37,593 bases of DNA. It comes from Nanobdellota archaeon (GTDB taxonomy: Archaea > Nanobdellota > Nanobdellia > Pacearchaeales > GW2011-AR1). The stretch's first letter is position 1, and the number at the start of each line of letters is the position of its first letter. Location: the NCBI GenBank assembly GCA_020053375.1, contig JAGVNG010000028.1:1-37593 (forward strand), given 5' to 3'. The notes under the pieces are model-generated. The model searched no databases, had not been told where the DNA came from, and saw only the letters and a program-made list of their open reading frames with translations. Made by a program: the position numbers and the translations under genes. Shown here in pieces: positions 14,495-25,191 of this stretch.

Positions 14495-17400
14495 AGAAGG
14501 ATATACTGGAAAAGATATACAAGTGTTAGAGGGATTAGAGGGGGTCAGACGTAGACCAAGCATGTACATCGGAAGCACGAGCAAGGAAGGATTGCATCAT
14601 CTCATATATGAAGCAGTTGACAATTCTGTGGATGAAGCACTGGCAGGCGTGTGTAAGAACATCACGGTTTCCATTAACAAAGATGGCTCTGCCTCAATAG
14701 AAGACGATGGACGAGGAATACCAGTTGATATGCATCCCCAATATAAGGTTCCAGCTGTGCAGATAGCACTTACCAAGCTTCATGCAGGCGGAAAATTCGA
14801 CAAGAAATCATATGAGATATCTGGTGGACTTCATGGAGTTGGCATTTCTGTTGTAAATGCCTTGTCAAAAAAGCTTGTTGCGGAGATAAAAAGGGAAGGG
14901 AAAATATACAGGCAGGAATATGCGAGGGGGGACGTGAAAACAAAGCTTGAAGTTGCCGGAAAATATGCCGGAGAAGCCACGGGAACGAAAGTAACCTTTT
15001 GGCCAGATGAAACTATTTTTTCAACTGTTAATTTTGATTACAAAGTTTTGGAAACGAGATTTAGGGAGATAACTTTTCTAAACCCCGGACTTAAAATAAT
15101 TTTAATGGATGAAATAAAAGGAAAAAGGCAGGAGTTTTTCTCATCAGGAGGGCTAATAGAGTTCGTAAAATGGATGAATGATTCAAAAGAAGTTCTTCAT
15201 AAGCCGATATATTTCAAGAAGGATGTTGATAAAACGATAATAGAAGTTGCAATCCAGTATAACAGCGGTTATCAGGAAAATATATTTGGATTTGTCAATA
15301 CAATAAACACCGTGGAAGGCGGAACACATGTCTCTGGCTTTAAGACTGCTGTAACTCGTGTCATAAATGATTATGCAAAGAAAACAGGGATGCTAAAGAA
15401 CGGAAACAGCGAAGAAGGTTTGACTGGAGAAGATGTAAGGGAAGGATTGACAGCAATAATAAGCATAAAAATAGCAGAACCTCAGTTTGAAGGACAGACA
15501 AAAACCAAACTTGGCAATTCAGAAGTAAAAGGATTTGTTGACTCGGCCGTTACGGCCTCGCTTTCGGAATTCTTTGAGGAAAATCCGCCTATTGCCAAAA
15601 GAATAACTCTCAAGGCGCTTGAATCTGCAAAGGCAAGGCTTGCTGCAAAGAAGGCAAAGGATCTGATAAGAAGAAAGAATGCATTTTCACTTGGCGGACT
15701 TCCTGGAAAACTTGCAGACTGTTCAAGCAAGAAAACAGAGAACACAGAAGTTTATATTGTTGAGGGAGAGTCAGCAGGGGGATGCTTTTCTGGCGACACC
15801 GAGATAGCGCTGGCAGATGGCAGGAATCTCAGTTTTATTGAAATAATTAATGAGAAAAAACAAGGAAAAGAGCATTTTTGCTACACAATAAAATCAAATG
15901 GAAGTGTTGGAATAGAAAAAATCGAAAATCCAAGATTAACTAAGAAAAATGCAGAAGTAATCAAAATAATTTTAGATAATGGCGAAGAAATAATTTGCAC
16001 ATCTGACCATAAATTCATGTTGAGGAATGGAGAATATAAAGAAGCTAAAGATTTAACAAAGGAAGATTCATTGATGCCTCTTTATAGGAAAATATCTAAA
16101 ATTGGGGGTAGAATTACAATTGAAGGATATGAAATGGTCTTGGATACTAATAGAAAATGGATTTTTACCCATATGCTTTCTGATGAATATAATCTAAAAA
16201 CCCGAATTTATGAAATCGCACAAGGAGATGTAAGGCACCATATTGATTTTAATAAAAGAAATAATAATCCTATAAATATTGTGAGACTACCTAAGGAACA
16301 GCATTTAATTTTGCATACAGAACATTTGGAAAAAACACTCCATAGGCAGGATGTCAAGGAAAAAACTAAGTTGGCACATCTAACTACAGAATATAAGGAG
16401 AAAATGAGCAATTGGGCAAAGATGCCTGAAGTTAATAAAATTATAAGAGAGAATAGTAAAAAACAATGGCAAAATCAAGAATATAAAGATTTTATGTCTA
16501 AAAAATTTGTTGAGTTTTACAATTCTAATGAAGATTACAGGATAAAAAATAATGAATTATTGAATGGGGAACAGAAAAAATACTGGCAAAACCCAGAAAA
16601 TAGAAGAAAAGCATCTCAAAAAGTTAGAAAATTCTTTGAGGAAAATCCAGATGCTAAAGAATACTTATCTAACCTGGCAAAAGAACAATGGAAAGATGAG
16701 GCTTTGATTATATGGAGAAGGCAGAAAACCAGTGAGCAATGGACACCTAAATTTAGAGAAAAAAGAAGGAAATCTTACGATAAAACTTATTATAATAAAA
16801 CAATTAAATTAATGAAAGTGATATTGGAAACTGAAGGAAACCTAAAGAATTTTGATAAAATAAGAATAAAAAATAAAGATAACAGTATTTTGAGCATGAA
16901 AACTTTTTGCGGTAGATTCTTTAGCGGAGATAGTGAAAAAATGATTGAAGTAGTTAATAATTGGAACCACAAAATAAAGAAAATTGAGTGGCAAGAGAAA
17001 AAAATTGATGTTTATGACATTGAAGTTCCTAAAACACATAATTTTGCCCTTGCCTCCGGTATTTTTGTTCATAACAGCGCAAAGATGGCAAGAGACAAGG
17101 AAAATCAGGCAATACTTCCCCTTAAAGGAAAAATACTGAATGTTGAAAAATCGAGCCCAATAAAAGCTCTTTCAAGCGAGGAAATTACAAACATGATTAC
17201 TGTGATAGGAACAGGGGTTGGGGAACAATTTAACCCAGAAAACCTTCGATATGGCAAGATAATAATAATGACTGATGCAGATGTGGACGGAGAACACATC
17301 AAAACTCTTTTACTGACTTTCTTTTTTAGGTTTATGCCTCAATTAATAGAAAATGGAAATGTTCATGTTGCTCTTCCTCCCCTATATAGAATAAGAAAAG

Positions 17401-17684
17401 GACAAAAGGATATCTATGTTTATACTGATGAAGAATTGAAGAGGGCAACGAGCGATTCAGGAGCTAGCGAAGGAGCAGTCACAAGGTTCAAAGGACTTGG
17501 AGAAATGAATTCCCAGCAGCTTTGGGACACAACGATGAATCCAAAAACAAGAAAATTGAAGAAGATATTCATTGAAGATGCAATTGAAGCTGACAAGGTA
17601 TTTTCAATGCTGATGGGAGATGATGTTCCTGCAAGAAAGCAGTTCATTCAGGATAATGCAAGGGAGGCGCAGCTTGACATATGA
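14487..17684 (+). CDS. gyrB: DNA gyrase subunit B, intein-containing
   Basis: [19 protein letters not shown]...[10 protein letters not shown]...[14 protein letters not shown]...[15 protein letters not shown]...DADVDGEHI...FKGLGEMN. Confidence 0.95.
   Translation: [1065 protein letters not shown]
15783..17075 (+). mobile_element. GyrB intein, 431 aa, HNH-type endonuclease with Trp-rich repeat region
   Basis: GESAGG^[14 protein letters not shown]...[16 protein letters not shown]...[13 protein letters not shown]^SAKMARD. Confidence 0.95.
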
Positions 17685-17703
17685 TTCCTGTGATGGTTTT
17701 TCA

Positions 17704-17737
17704 AACGCATCGGAAGGAGGCGCATCTTGATATTTAA
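17704..17737 (+). pseudogene. Residual second copy of gyrB 3' end immediately downstream of gyrB
   Basis: aacgcatcggaaggaggcgcatcttgatatttaa versus aatgcaagggaggcgcagcttgacatatga (17655..17684). Confidence 0.65.
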
Positions 17738-17773
17738 AATGAAAACAAAAAAGCAGATAATAAAAACTTTAAC

Positions 17774-18106
17774 ATGCAGAAAAAAACAGGTTTGATAATA
17801 ATATTGGCATTGACAGTTATTGTCATAATCGTGTCATTATTAATGGGTATCTTAAATTTCAAAGTGCAACCAAATAATAATCAATCAAAAGTTCTTACTC
17901 TTGATGACTTTTATTCAGAGGATATATGCAGATGTCTTGTACACGAACTAAATAAGTGTACCAGCGGATATGAATTAAATGGAAACCTTTGTGTAAACAA
18001 TACTCTTGGAACGTTCACTAATGTCATAAAAGGATGTTCCGAATATGAATGTGCTGGAGTTGGTTACAAGTATAATCCTGATACTAAAAATTGGGAGGAC
18101 AAATAA
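17774..18106 (+). CDS. Hypothetical membrane-anchored Cys-containing protein
   Basis: N-terminal TM GLIIILALTVIVIIVSLLMGIL; five Cys. Confidence 0.55.
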   Translation: MQKKTGLIIILALTVIVIIVSLLMGILNFKVQPNNNQSKVLTLDDFYSEDICRCLVHELNKCTSGYELNGNLCVNNTLGTFTNVIKGCSEYECAGVGYKYNPDTKNWEDK

Positions 18107-18135
18107 TAAATAACCAACACTGGAATTTTTACAAA

Positions 18136-18402
18136 ATGGGAAAACTAACAACACCTGACTGGATTTTGAAAGGCGGAAAGAAGCCTACAAAGAAAAAGGA
18201 AAAGGGAACATTCAAGATAAGGAAGTGCCCAAAATGCGGAAGCGATGAGGTTCAGGTCGTCCTTACAGGAGAAGAAGGAAAAGGCACAGGGGAATGGGAA
18301 TGCAAGAAATGCAAGTGGGTTGGGAGAAACATAGTTATGGATGAGGTATCAGAGGAAGAGTTTATGAAATATTTGGATGAAAAGGGGGAGGAAGTTGCGT
18401 AA
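18136..18402 (+). CDS. Zinc-ribbon protein
   Basis: CPKCGSDEVQVVLTGEEGKGTGEWECKKCKWVG. Confidence 0.75.
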   Translation: MGKLTTPDWILKGGKKPTKKKEKGTFKIRKCPKCGSDEVQVVLTGEEGKGTGEWECKKCKWVGRNIVMDEVSEEEFMKYLDEKGEEVA

Positions 18403-18404
18403 AA

Positions 18405-18983
18405 ATGGAAAATAATAATTTGGAAAAAATAAAAAAGTTTGTAAAAGAAAAACATTCTGAAAAAGATTTTAATAGACATATAAAGCCAGTGGTTAAAAAT
18501 GCTTTATTATTAGCGAAAAAGCTTGATGCAGATATAAATGTTGTTGAAGTAAGTGCATACTTGCATGATATTGGAAGAGCAAAATATACTGAAGGAGCAA
18601 ATGAAGAAGAACATCATATAATTGGAGCTAAAAAGGCTGAAGAAATTTTGAAAGAATTAAAGTATGGTAGAGAGTTTATTGAGAAAGTAAAGCATTGTAT
18701 TTTAGCTCATAGGGGAAGTAAAGAACCAGATCCAGAGACAATTGAAGCAAAAATAGTAAATACTGCTGATGCGATGTCTCATTTTGATTCATTTTTAGAT
18801 TTAGTTGCAGTGTTTTATGAGGATAGTAATTTTGATTTTGAAAAGACAATAGCACTAATTGATGCAAAAATAGATAGAGATTGGAATAAGAAAATTACAA
18901 TTCCAGAAGCTAAAAAAATTGTTCGAAAAAAATATGATGCAATTAAATTATTAATTAAAAGTGCAAAGGAAAATATGGGTTAA
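18405..18983 (+). CDS. HD-domain phosphohydrolase
   Basis: [13 protein letters not shown]...[15 protein letters not shown]...HCILAHRG. Confidence 0.85.
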   Translation: MENNNLEKIKKFVKEKHSEKDFNRHIKPVVKNALLLAKKLDADINVVEVSAYLHDIGRAKYTEGANEEEHHIIGAKKAEEILKELKYGREFIEKVKHCILAHRGSKEPDPETIEAKIVNTADAMSHFDSFLDLVAVFYEDSNFDFEKTIALIDAKIDRDWNKKITIPEAKKIVRKKYDAIKLLIKSAKENMG

Positions 18984-18984
18984 A

Positions 18985-21900
18985 ATGACAGAAGAAAAAA
19001 ACGAAAAAGAAAAACCAGACGAAGAACAGAAAGAAAGAGAAAGAGGAATAATAGATGCAGAAGTATCTGGCGAAATGAAGAAGGCATATCTTGATTATGC
19101 AATGTCTGTCATCGTTGCAAGAGCGCTGCCTGCAGTTGAAGACGGGCTCAAGCCTGTCCAAAGAAGAATCTTATTTTCAATGAATTTAATGGGGCTTAAG
19201 CCAAATACTCAGACAAAAAAGAGCGCGAGAATTGTCGGAGATGTAATTGGTAAATATCATCCACATGGAGATGTTGCTGTTTATGATGCTATGGTAAGAA
19301 TGGCGCAGGACTTTTCGCTCCGTTACCCTCTTGTTTATGGACAAGGAAATTTTGGAAGCGTTGACGGAGACCCCCCTGCCGCATATAGGTATTGTGTTTC
19401 AGGAGACTCTTTGGTATTAACAGACAGAGGATTGATTAAAATAAATGAAATATCCAATAAAGAAGATGTTGTTATAAAGATTCTTTCAAAAGACAAAAAA
19501 ATAAACAATGCTTCTAAATGGTTTGATTCAGGAATTCATGATACTTTAAAAATTACAACTGATAAAGGATATAATCTAACTGGAAGTTATAATCATCCTG
19601 TTTTAACAATAGCTCCTGATAAATCTGGAAAACCAGTTTTTATATGGAAAACTCTTGAACAACTTAAAGAAGGAGATTATGCTGTTCTTGATAGATTAGA
19701 AGATAAATTCTGGCCTGAAAGAGAAATTAACCTTGATAAATTTAAACCTATAATTAGGGATAAACATACAAAAGTAAGAATTTTACCTTCTTGTTTAAAC
19801 AAGGAATTGGCATTTATTCTTGGTTCTTTGGTTTCAGAGGGATATATTGGAAAAAATAAAATAGAATTTTGCAATTCTGATTTGAACTGGATAAATAAAT
19901 TTGAAGAAAATTGGAAAAGAGTATTTCCCGATTCAAAACTTCACAAATTTTCAAAGAAGCCATCTTCTTATGGAAAAAAAGATTATTGGAGATTAGAATG
20001 TCATTGTATATTTACAATTGATTTTTTGAGAAATATTGGATTGAAAGATGTTAAATCTAAGGATAAATCAATTCCCGATACTATTTTTCAATCTCCAAAA
20101 GAGGTAGATAAAGAATTCATCAGAACTTTCTTTGAAGGAGACGGAAGTGTAAGTTTTACAAATAAGATGATGGAAATAAGGGCGTGTTCGACAAGTGAGA
20201 AACTTATTATTGAACTTCAGACTTTAATGTTAAGATTTGGCATTGATTCTTTTAGAAGATATGATAAGAGCAAAAATCTTCACCTTATTCAAATAAGAGG
20301 AAAGAGAAATTTCTTAAGATTCTATAAAGAGATTGGATTCTTTTCTGAAAGAAAAAATAAGAAATTAGAATTAATTACGCTTTTATACAAAAAAGATACT
20401 TCATTGAAAGACAGAGTTCCCTTTGTTTCTACTTTTATTAGAAATATTGCCCATTCAGAATTTATTTCTAAAAACAATTTTGATTTATATGAGAATATGT
20501 CTAATAATTACAAAATGATTTCTCAGATTATCATGAAAAAAACAAGAATCAATTTTGCACCTTTATTTAAGTATTTTTTAACTTACCAATATTTATTTGA
20601 TAAGATTATTTCTATTAAAGACGCAGGAAAACAAAGAGTTTATTCTGTTAAAGTGGATAGCGATTGCCATTCGTTTATCTCTAATGGTTTTATCAGCCAC
20701 AATACTGAAGCAAAACTCGAAGAGATATCGACAGAGCTTCTTCAGGATATAGACAAGGAAACGGTCAAGTTCACTCCAAATTTTGATAATTCCCTTAAAG
20801 AACCACATCTTCTTCCTGGCAAGCTTCCTGCTTTGTTATTGAACGGAGCATCTGGAATTGCGGTTGGTATGGCAACAAATCTTCCTCCACATAATCTGAC
20901 AGAAGTATGCGATGCGATAATTGCAATGGTGAAAAATCCCGAGATTACAGTGGAGCAATTATGTGAGATTGTAACTGGTCCTGATTTTCCAACAGGGGGA
21001 ATAGTGCAGGGAGATATGAATGAGATGTATAGCACAGGAAGAGGAAAAATGATAGTAAGAGGGAAAACTTCTGTTGAGGATGTGAAGAATAAGGAGCTGG
21101 TTGTAATTACAGAAATTCCTTACATGCTGAACAAGTCTTCTCTTGTAGAACAAATAGCTGAGCTAATACAGAGTAAAAAACTTAAGGATATCTCTGACTT
21201 GAGAGACGAGTCTTCAAAAGGAAAAATAAGAATTGTTCTTGAATTGAGAAAGGGTGTTAATTCAAAATTTGTTATAAATGCCTTACACAAATACACAAGG
21301 CTTCAGGATTCATTTAATGCAAACTTTTTGGCGCTGGTTAATGGGCAGCCAAGAGTTCTGAATATAAAGCAGATTCTTGAAGAATATGTTAAATATAGAA
21401 AATCAATAATAACCAATAGGACAAGGTTTGAGCTGAAAAAAGCCAAAGAAAGACAGGAAATTGTTGAGGGACTTCTTATAGCATTAAAGAATATTGATGA
21501 AGTTATTACATTCATTAAGAAATCAAAGAATGCCACAGAAGCTGCAGAAGGTTTGATGAAGAAATTCAGCTTGACAAAAAGACAGTCCCAGGCTGTGCTT
21601 GATACAAAGCTGCAGCAGCTGACTTCTCTTGAAAGGGAGAAACTGCAAAGAGAGGGAGAGGATTTGAAGACGTCAATTGCAGAGTATGAGGCAATTCTGA
21701 AAGATGTAAAAGAAGTTTTGAAAATAATTTTAAGGGAAGTCCATGAATTAAAGACAAAGTATGGGGATTCTAGGAGAACCCAAGTCATTAAAAGAATAAC
21801 TGAAATTTCCGAGAAGGATTTGGTTCAAGAGAAGGATGTTATAGTTACAATAACTGACAAGGGATATTGCAAGAGAATGGATCTGAGGACATACAAGGAA

Positions 21901-22767
21901 CAGAAGAGAGGTGGAAAGGGAGTGATTGGAAACAATCTTGCAACGGGGGACTTCACGAAACAGCTGATTCCATGTTCCACCCATGATTATTTAATGTTCT
22001 TTACTGATACTGGAAAACTTTTATGGCTGAAGGCTTATGATATACCCGAGGCGGAAAGATACGGGAAAGGAAAGGCGCTGATTAATCTTCTGAACCTTCG
22101 GGATGACAGAATAACAAATGTCATTGCCGTTAAGAAGTTTGAGGACTTTTTATTCATTGCAACAAAGAAAGGGCAGGTCAAGAAAATAGCAATGTCCTAC
22201 TTTGCAAAACCAAGAGCATCTGGTGTGAGAGTAATAAACTTGCCGGGAGACAATTCAGACAGTGTGATAGATGTGCAAGTTTTGAAGAAGGGACAGGAAG
22301 TGTTGCTTGCAACAAAGAAAGGACAGGCAATAAGATTTAACAGTGAGGATGTTAGGGAAATGGGACGTGCTTCTTATGGAGTCACTGGAATAAAACTTGA
22401 CAAAGGAGATGAAGTCGTCAGCCTTGAAGTTTTGAACACCGCAACAATATTGACAATGACAAAGAACGGATATGGAAAAAGGACAGCTATTGAAGATTAC
22501 AGAAAGACGGCAAGAGCTGGAAAGGGAGTAATCAATGTGAAGGTTTCTCAGAAGACAGGAGATGTTGTGAATACCGTTTCGGTTAATGACAATGATAATA
22601 TAATAATAACAACAGCAAAGGGAATGATAATAAGGACATCATTGAAGAACATAAGGGTGATGGGAAGGGCAACACAGGGTGTGAGAATTGTAAAGCTTCA
22701 TGATGGCGATAGTGTTGGTGATTTGATAAAGATACAGGAAGCTGAGGGGAATGGGGATGCGGAGTAG
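18985..22767 (+). CDS. gyrA: DNA gyrase subunit A, intein-containing (start refined from 18961)
   Basis: [32 protein letters not shown]...[29 protein letters not shown]...AAYRY//TEAKL; C-terminal beta-pinwheel. Confidence 0.95.
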   Translation: MTEEKNEKEKPDEEQKERERGIIDAEVSGEMKKAYLDYAMSVIVARALPAVEDGLKPVQRRILFSMNLMGLKPNTQTKKSARIVGDVIGKYHPHGDVAVYDAMVRMAQDFSLRYPLVYGQGNFGSVDGDPPAAYRYCVSGDSLVLTDRGLIKINEISNKEDVVIKILSKDKKINNASKWFDSGIHDTLKITTDKGYNLTGSYNHPVLTIAPDKSGKPVFIWKTLEQLKEGDYAVLDRLEDKFWPEREINLDKFKPIIRDKHTKVRILPSCLNKELAFILGSLVSEGYIGKNKIEFCNSDLNWINKFEENWKRVFPDSKLHKFSKKPSSYGKKDYWRLECHCIFTIDFLRNIGLKDVKSKDKSIPDTIFQSPKEVDKEFIRTFFEGDGSVSFTNKMMEIRACSTSEKLIIELQTLMLRFGIDSFRRYDKSKNLHLIQIRGKRNFLRFYKEIGFFSERKNKKLELITLLYKKDTSLKDRVPFVSTFIRNIAHSEFISKNNFDLYENMSNNYKMISQIIMKKTRINFAPLFKYFLTYQYLFDKIISIKDAGKQRVYSVKVDSDCHSFISNGFISHNTEAKLEEISTELLQDIDKETVKFTPNFDNSLKEPHLLPGKLPALLLNGASGIAVGMATNLPPHNLTEVCDAIIAMVKNPEITVEQLCEIVTGPDFPTGGIVQGDMNEMYSTGRGKMIVRGKTSVEDVKNKELVVITEIPYMLNKSSLVEQIAELIQSKKLKDISDLRDESSKGKIRIVLELRKGVNSKFVINALHKYTRLQDSFNANFLALVNGQPRVLNIKQILEEYVKYRKSIITNRTRFELKKAKERQEIVEGLLIALKNIDEVITFIKKSKNATEAAEGLMKKFSLTKRQSQAVLDTKLQQLTSLEREKLQREGEDLKTSIAEYEAILKDVKEVLKIILREVHELKTKYGDSRRTQVIKRITEISEKDLVQEKDVIVTITDKGYCKRMDLRTYKEQKRGGKGVIGNNLATGDFTKQLIPCSTHDYLMFFTDTGKLLWLKAYDIPEAERYGKGKALINLLNLRDDRITNVIAVKKFEDFLFIATKKGQVKKIAMSYFAKPRASGVRVINLPGDNSDSVIDVQVLKKGQEVLLATKKGQAIRFNSEDVREMGRASYGVTGIKLDKGDEVVSLEVLNTATILTMTKNGYGKRTAIEDYRKTARAGKGVINVKVSQKTGDVVNTVSVNDNDNIIITTAKGMIIRTSLKNIRVMGRATQGVRIVKLHDGDSVGDLIKIQEAEGNGDAE
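19393..20703 (+). mobile_element. GyrA intein, 437 aa, LAGLIDADG type
   Basis: AAYRY^[14 protein letters not shown]...[13 protein letters not shown]...[12 protein letters not shown]...SNGFISHN^TEAKL. Confidence 0.95.
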
Positions 22768-22858
22768 GAAATAATAAAAAATTAATACCAAAAGTAATTT
22801 TACGGGCTGTTTTATATATTAATAATTTTTTTGATGTATTAATAAGCGAGCGTAAATC

Positions 22859-23731
22859 TCAACCAGAACTATTTGTTTCATTTCCACTATCTATAACTGT
22901 TTCATCCTGTTGCGAAGCCAAGAAAGCCCACCAAGGTGCGTTTACCGAAAGAACCTCGCCGGTTTCAGGATCAACTTGGGCATTTGTTTTCATGATAATT
23001 TTGAATACACCAAGGAATCTCCCACTCTTGTTTGCATCTATATTATATACAACCTGAGGAATATTGTTGTGAAGCCTTTCCCTTAACTGGATTGAAAAGT
23101 TTAATGCCTTCAATCTTTCAAGAGCAATCTCAGAAGCCTGGTCAGGCATTATCTTTATATCTGTGAAATTGCCATTCTTTAATTTTGCCCTTAATCTATA
23201 TTCTGTTCCATTTGTATCCTCTTCCAAGTTGATTTCATCCTCTGCCTCAACTTCCCTTTCTTTTCCCTTGAACTCATATTTTATCCTTTCCCTGAATTTG
23301 CCATCTTCTGTCCTGTTATCTATCCTCATTTTGAATTCTGCTTCCCTTCCGTCAGCGCACTTCATTTTTTTCTTGATAACTTCAACTCTCTTTCCATCTT
23401 TTATTTCTATTTTCTTTTCAATTTTTATAGTGCAATTGCCTTTCCTGATTAATTCCCCTGATTTAATTTTAGTCTTATTTTCATCATTGTCTTCCGTTTC
23501 ATTCTCGTCATCATCAGAATCATCGTCTTCATCTTTTACATCTGTCTCATTGTCATCATCTGAACCAGAATCATTCTCACCGTCATCATCAGAACTTGCA
23601 TTAATGCTTGCATTTACAGAAACATTAGTATTATTGCCATCTGCCAAAATGGTTGGGATGTGCCCCATTACAGCAAATACCGCAATAACCATGACCAAGC
23701 TTAACAACAAATACTCTCTTTTTTGCATCAT
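22859..23731 (-). CDS. Secreted acidic protein with Asp/Glu/Asn-rich N-terminal region
   Basis: Signal-like N-terminus; DDDGENDSGSDDDNETDVKDEDDDSDDDENETEDNDEN. Confidence 0.65.
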   Translation of the reverse strand: MMQKREYLLLSLVMVIAVFAVMGHIPTILADGNNTNVSVNASINASSDDDGENDSGSDDDNETDVKDEDDDSDDDENETEDNDENKTKIKSGELIRKGNCTIKIEKKIEIKDGKRVEVIKKKMKCADGREAEFKMRIDNRTEDGKFRERIKYEFKGKEREVEAEDEINLEEDTNGTEYRLRAKLKNGNFTDIKIMPDQASEIALERLKALNFSIQLRERLHNNIPQVVYNIDANKSGRFLGVFKIIMKTNAQVDPETGEVLSVNAPWWAFLASQQDETVIDSGNETNSSG

Positions 23732-23865
23732 TTGATATATTGATGGGGATTTATAAACTTAGCGAATATGTTTGGACAATTAATAGCAGGGATAGTATAA
23801 TTATCAATTAACATGTTTATCAATTGTTTGGAATATATCTATTTAATTTGACATTAATATTGTTT

Positions 23866-25068
23866 TTATTGTATAATCTCCCCAAATCCAATCAATCTCC
23901 AGTGCCCGTTTATGTTACGGGCTATTCCAACATTGCTGCCTCCAAGCGCAAGCACTGGAATATTAAGGATTAATTCTGCATAATTGTCCTTTAGTTTTTC
24001 CACAACTCCCACCGTTGTAGTCGTGTTTACATTCAGCATAAGCATTTCTTTTGATTTTATAGGCTCAACTTTTTTTGCCTCGTCTGTGCCAAGCACTTCA
24101 TTGAACAATTCATATTTTATTTTTACATTATAGGTTATTTCCGGAAGAACCCCCCTTCGGGATACAAGACATCCGCTCATTGAGTCTGCCTTTGTAAGAT
24201 TTGGGTCCAATGCTGTTTCTATTGATATGCTTGCGCCTGGCCTGATCTCTTTCACGCTTTCGTTTCCTTTATGAAGAGATAGGATTTTTGTGACAAGGGT
24301 CTGATAAACAGATTGATTGGCTTTCTTGAAATTTAATCCTGGCTTGATTTCAATCTCTTCACCAATCTTTAATACTCCCTTTTTTAATATTCCCCCGAGA
24401 ACACCGCCCCGAAGGTTTTCAATGTTTGTTCCCGGCTTGTTTACATCAAAACTTCTTGCAACCAAGAACAACGGCTCTGATGCAGTGTCTCTTTTTGGTA
24501 TCTCTATTTTGCATATTTCTTCAAGCAAGGCTTCTATGTTCAACTCCTGCTGTGCGGATACTGGAATAATCGGCGCGTTTTCTGCGATTGTGCCTTTCAG
24601 AAATTTTTTAATTTCCTCGTGATTTTTCAAAGCCTGCTCTTTTGAAACAAGGTCTATTTTATTTTGAACCACAATTATGTTTTTTATTTTCTTGGCTTGG
24701 AGGGCGATGAAGTGCTCTTTTGTCTGTGGTTTTATTCCCTCGTTCGCGGCGATAACAAGAATTGCCGCGTCCATTGTTGCGGCGCCTGACAGCATAGTTG
24801 CCATAAGCATTTCATGTCCGGGAGCATCAATGAAACTTATGTATCGATATGGAACAAAACCTGGCTGTTTTGTTTTTGAGTATTCATCTCCTTTCTTGTA
24901 TATAATTAGGTCTGCGTATCCTAATTTTATTGTTATCCCTCTTTTTAGCTCTTCAGAATGCGTGTCTGTGAACTTACCTGTTAATTTATAGAGCAATGTT
25001 GTCTTTCCGTGGTCTATGTGCCCAACTACTCCTATATTCAGATCTGGTAATTCACTTGATTTGTCCAT
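23866..25068 (-). CDS. eif2g: Translation initiation factor aIF2 gamma subunit
   Basis: IGVVGHIDHGKTTLLYKLTG...DAPGHEMLMATMLSGAATMDAAILVIAANEG...NKIDL. Confidence 0.95.
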   Translation of the reverse strand: MDKSSELPDLNIGVVGHIDHGKTTLLYKLTGKFTDTHSEELKRGITIKLGYADLIIYKKGDEYSKTKQPGFVPYRYISFIDAPGHEMLMATMLSGAATMDAAILVIAANEGIKPQTKEHFIALQAKKIKNIIVVQNKIDLVSKEQALKNHEEIKKFLKGTIAENAPIIPVSAQQELNIEALLEEICKIEIPKRDTASEPLFLVARSFDVNKPGTNIENLRGGVLGGILKKGVLKIGEEIEIKPGLNFKKANQSVYQTLVTKILSLHKGNESVKEIRPGASISIETALDPNLTKADSMSGCLVSRRGVLPEITYNVKIKYELFNEVLGTDEAKKVEPIKSKEMLMLNVNTTTTVGVVEKLKDNYAELILNIPVLALGGSNVGIARNINGHWRLIGFGEIIQ

Positions 25069-25191
25069 TTAAAACTGAGAAAAAGTTTGTTAAAAAAGCT
25101 TTGGGTTGTAAAGAAAAATCAGAGAACATTTGCTTTAGCACGTCATAAATTAAAAGAAATTTCATTTTGTTGTTTTATTATTTATTTAGAA

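Noticed and set aside
17739-17800. Another N-terminal echo before the 17774 ORF (MKTKKQI.. versus MQKKTGLI..)
   Set aside because: Similarity is only A-rich low-complexity sequence.
21303-21788. Antisense ORF (-) inside gyrA, and similar antisense ORFs such as 4153..4674, 26269..27006, 28108..28722 and 23163..23735
   Set aside because: Composition matches reverse reading of confident genes (Ser/Phe/Pro/Leu-rich mirrors of Lys/Glu-rich proteins); no recognisable motifs.
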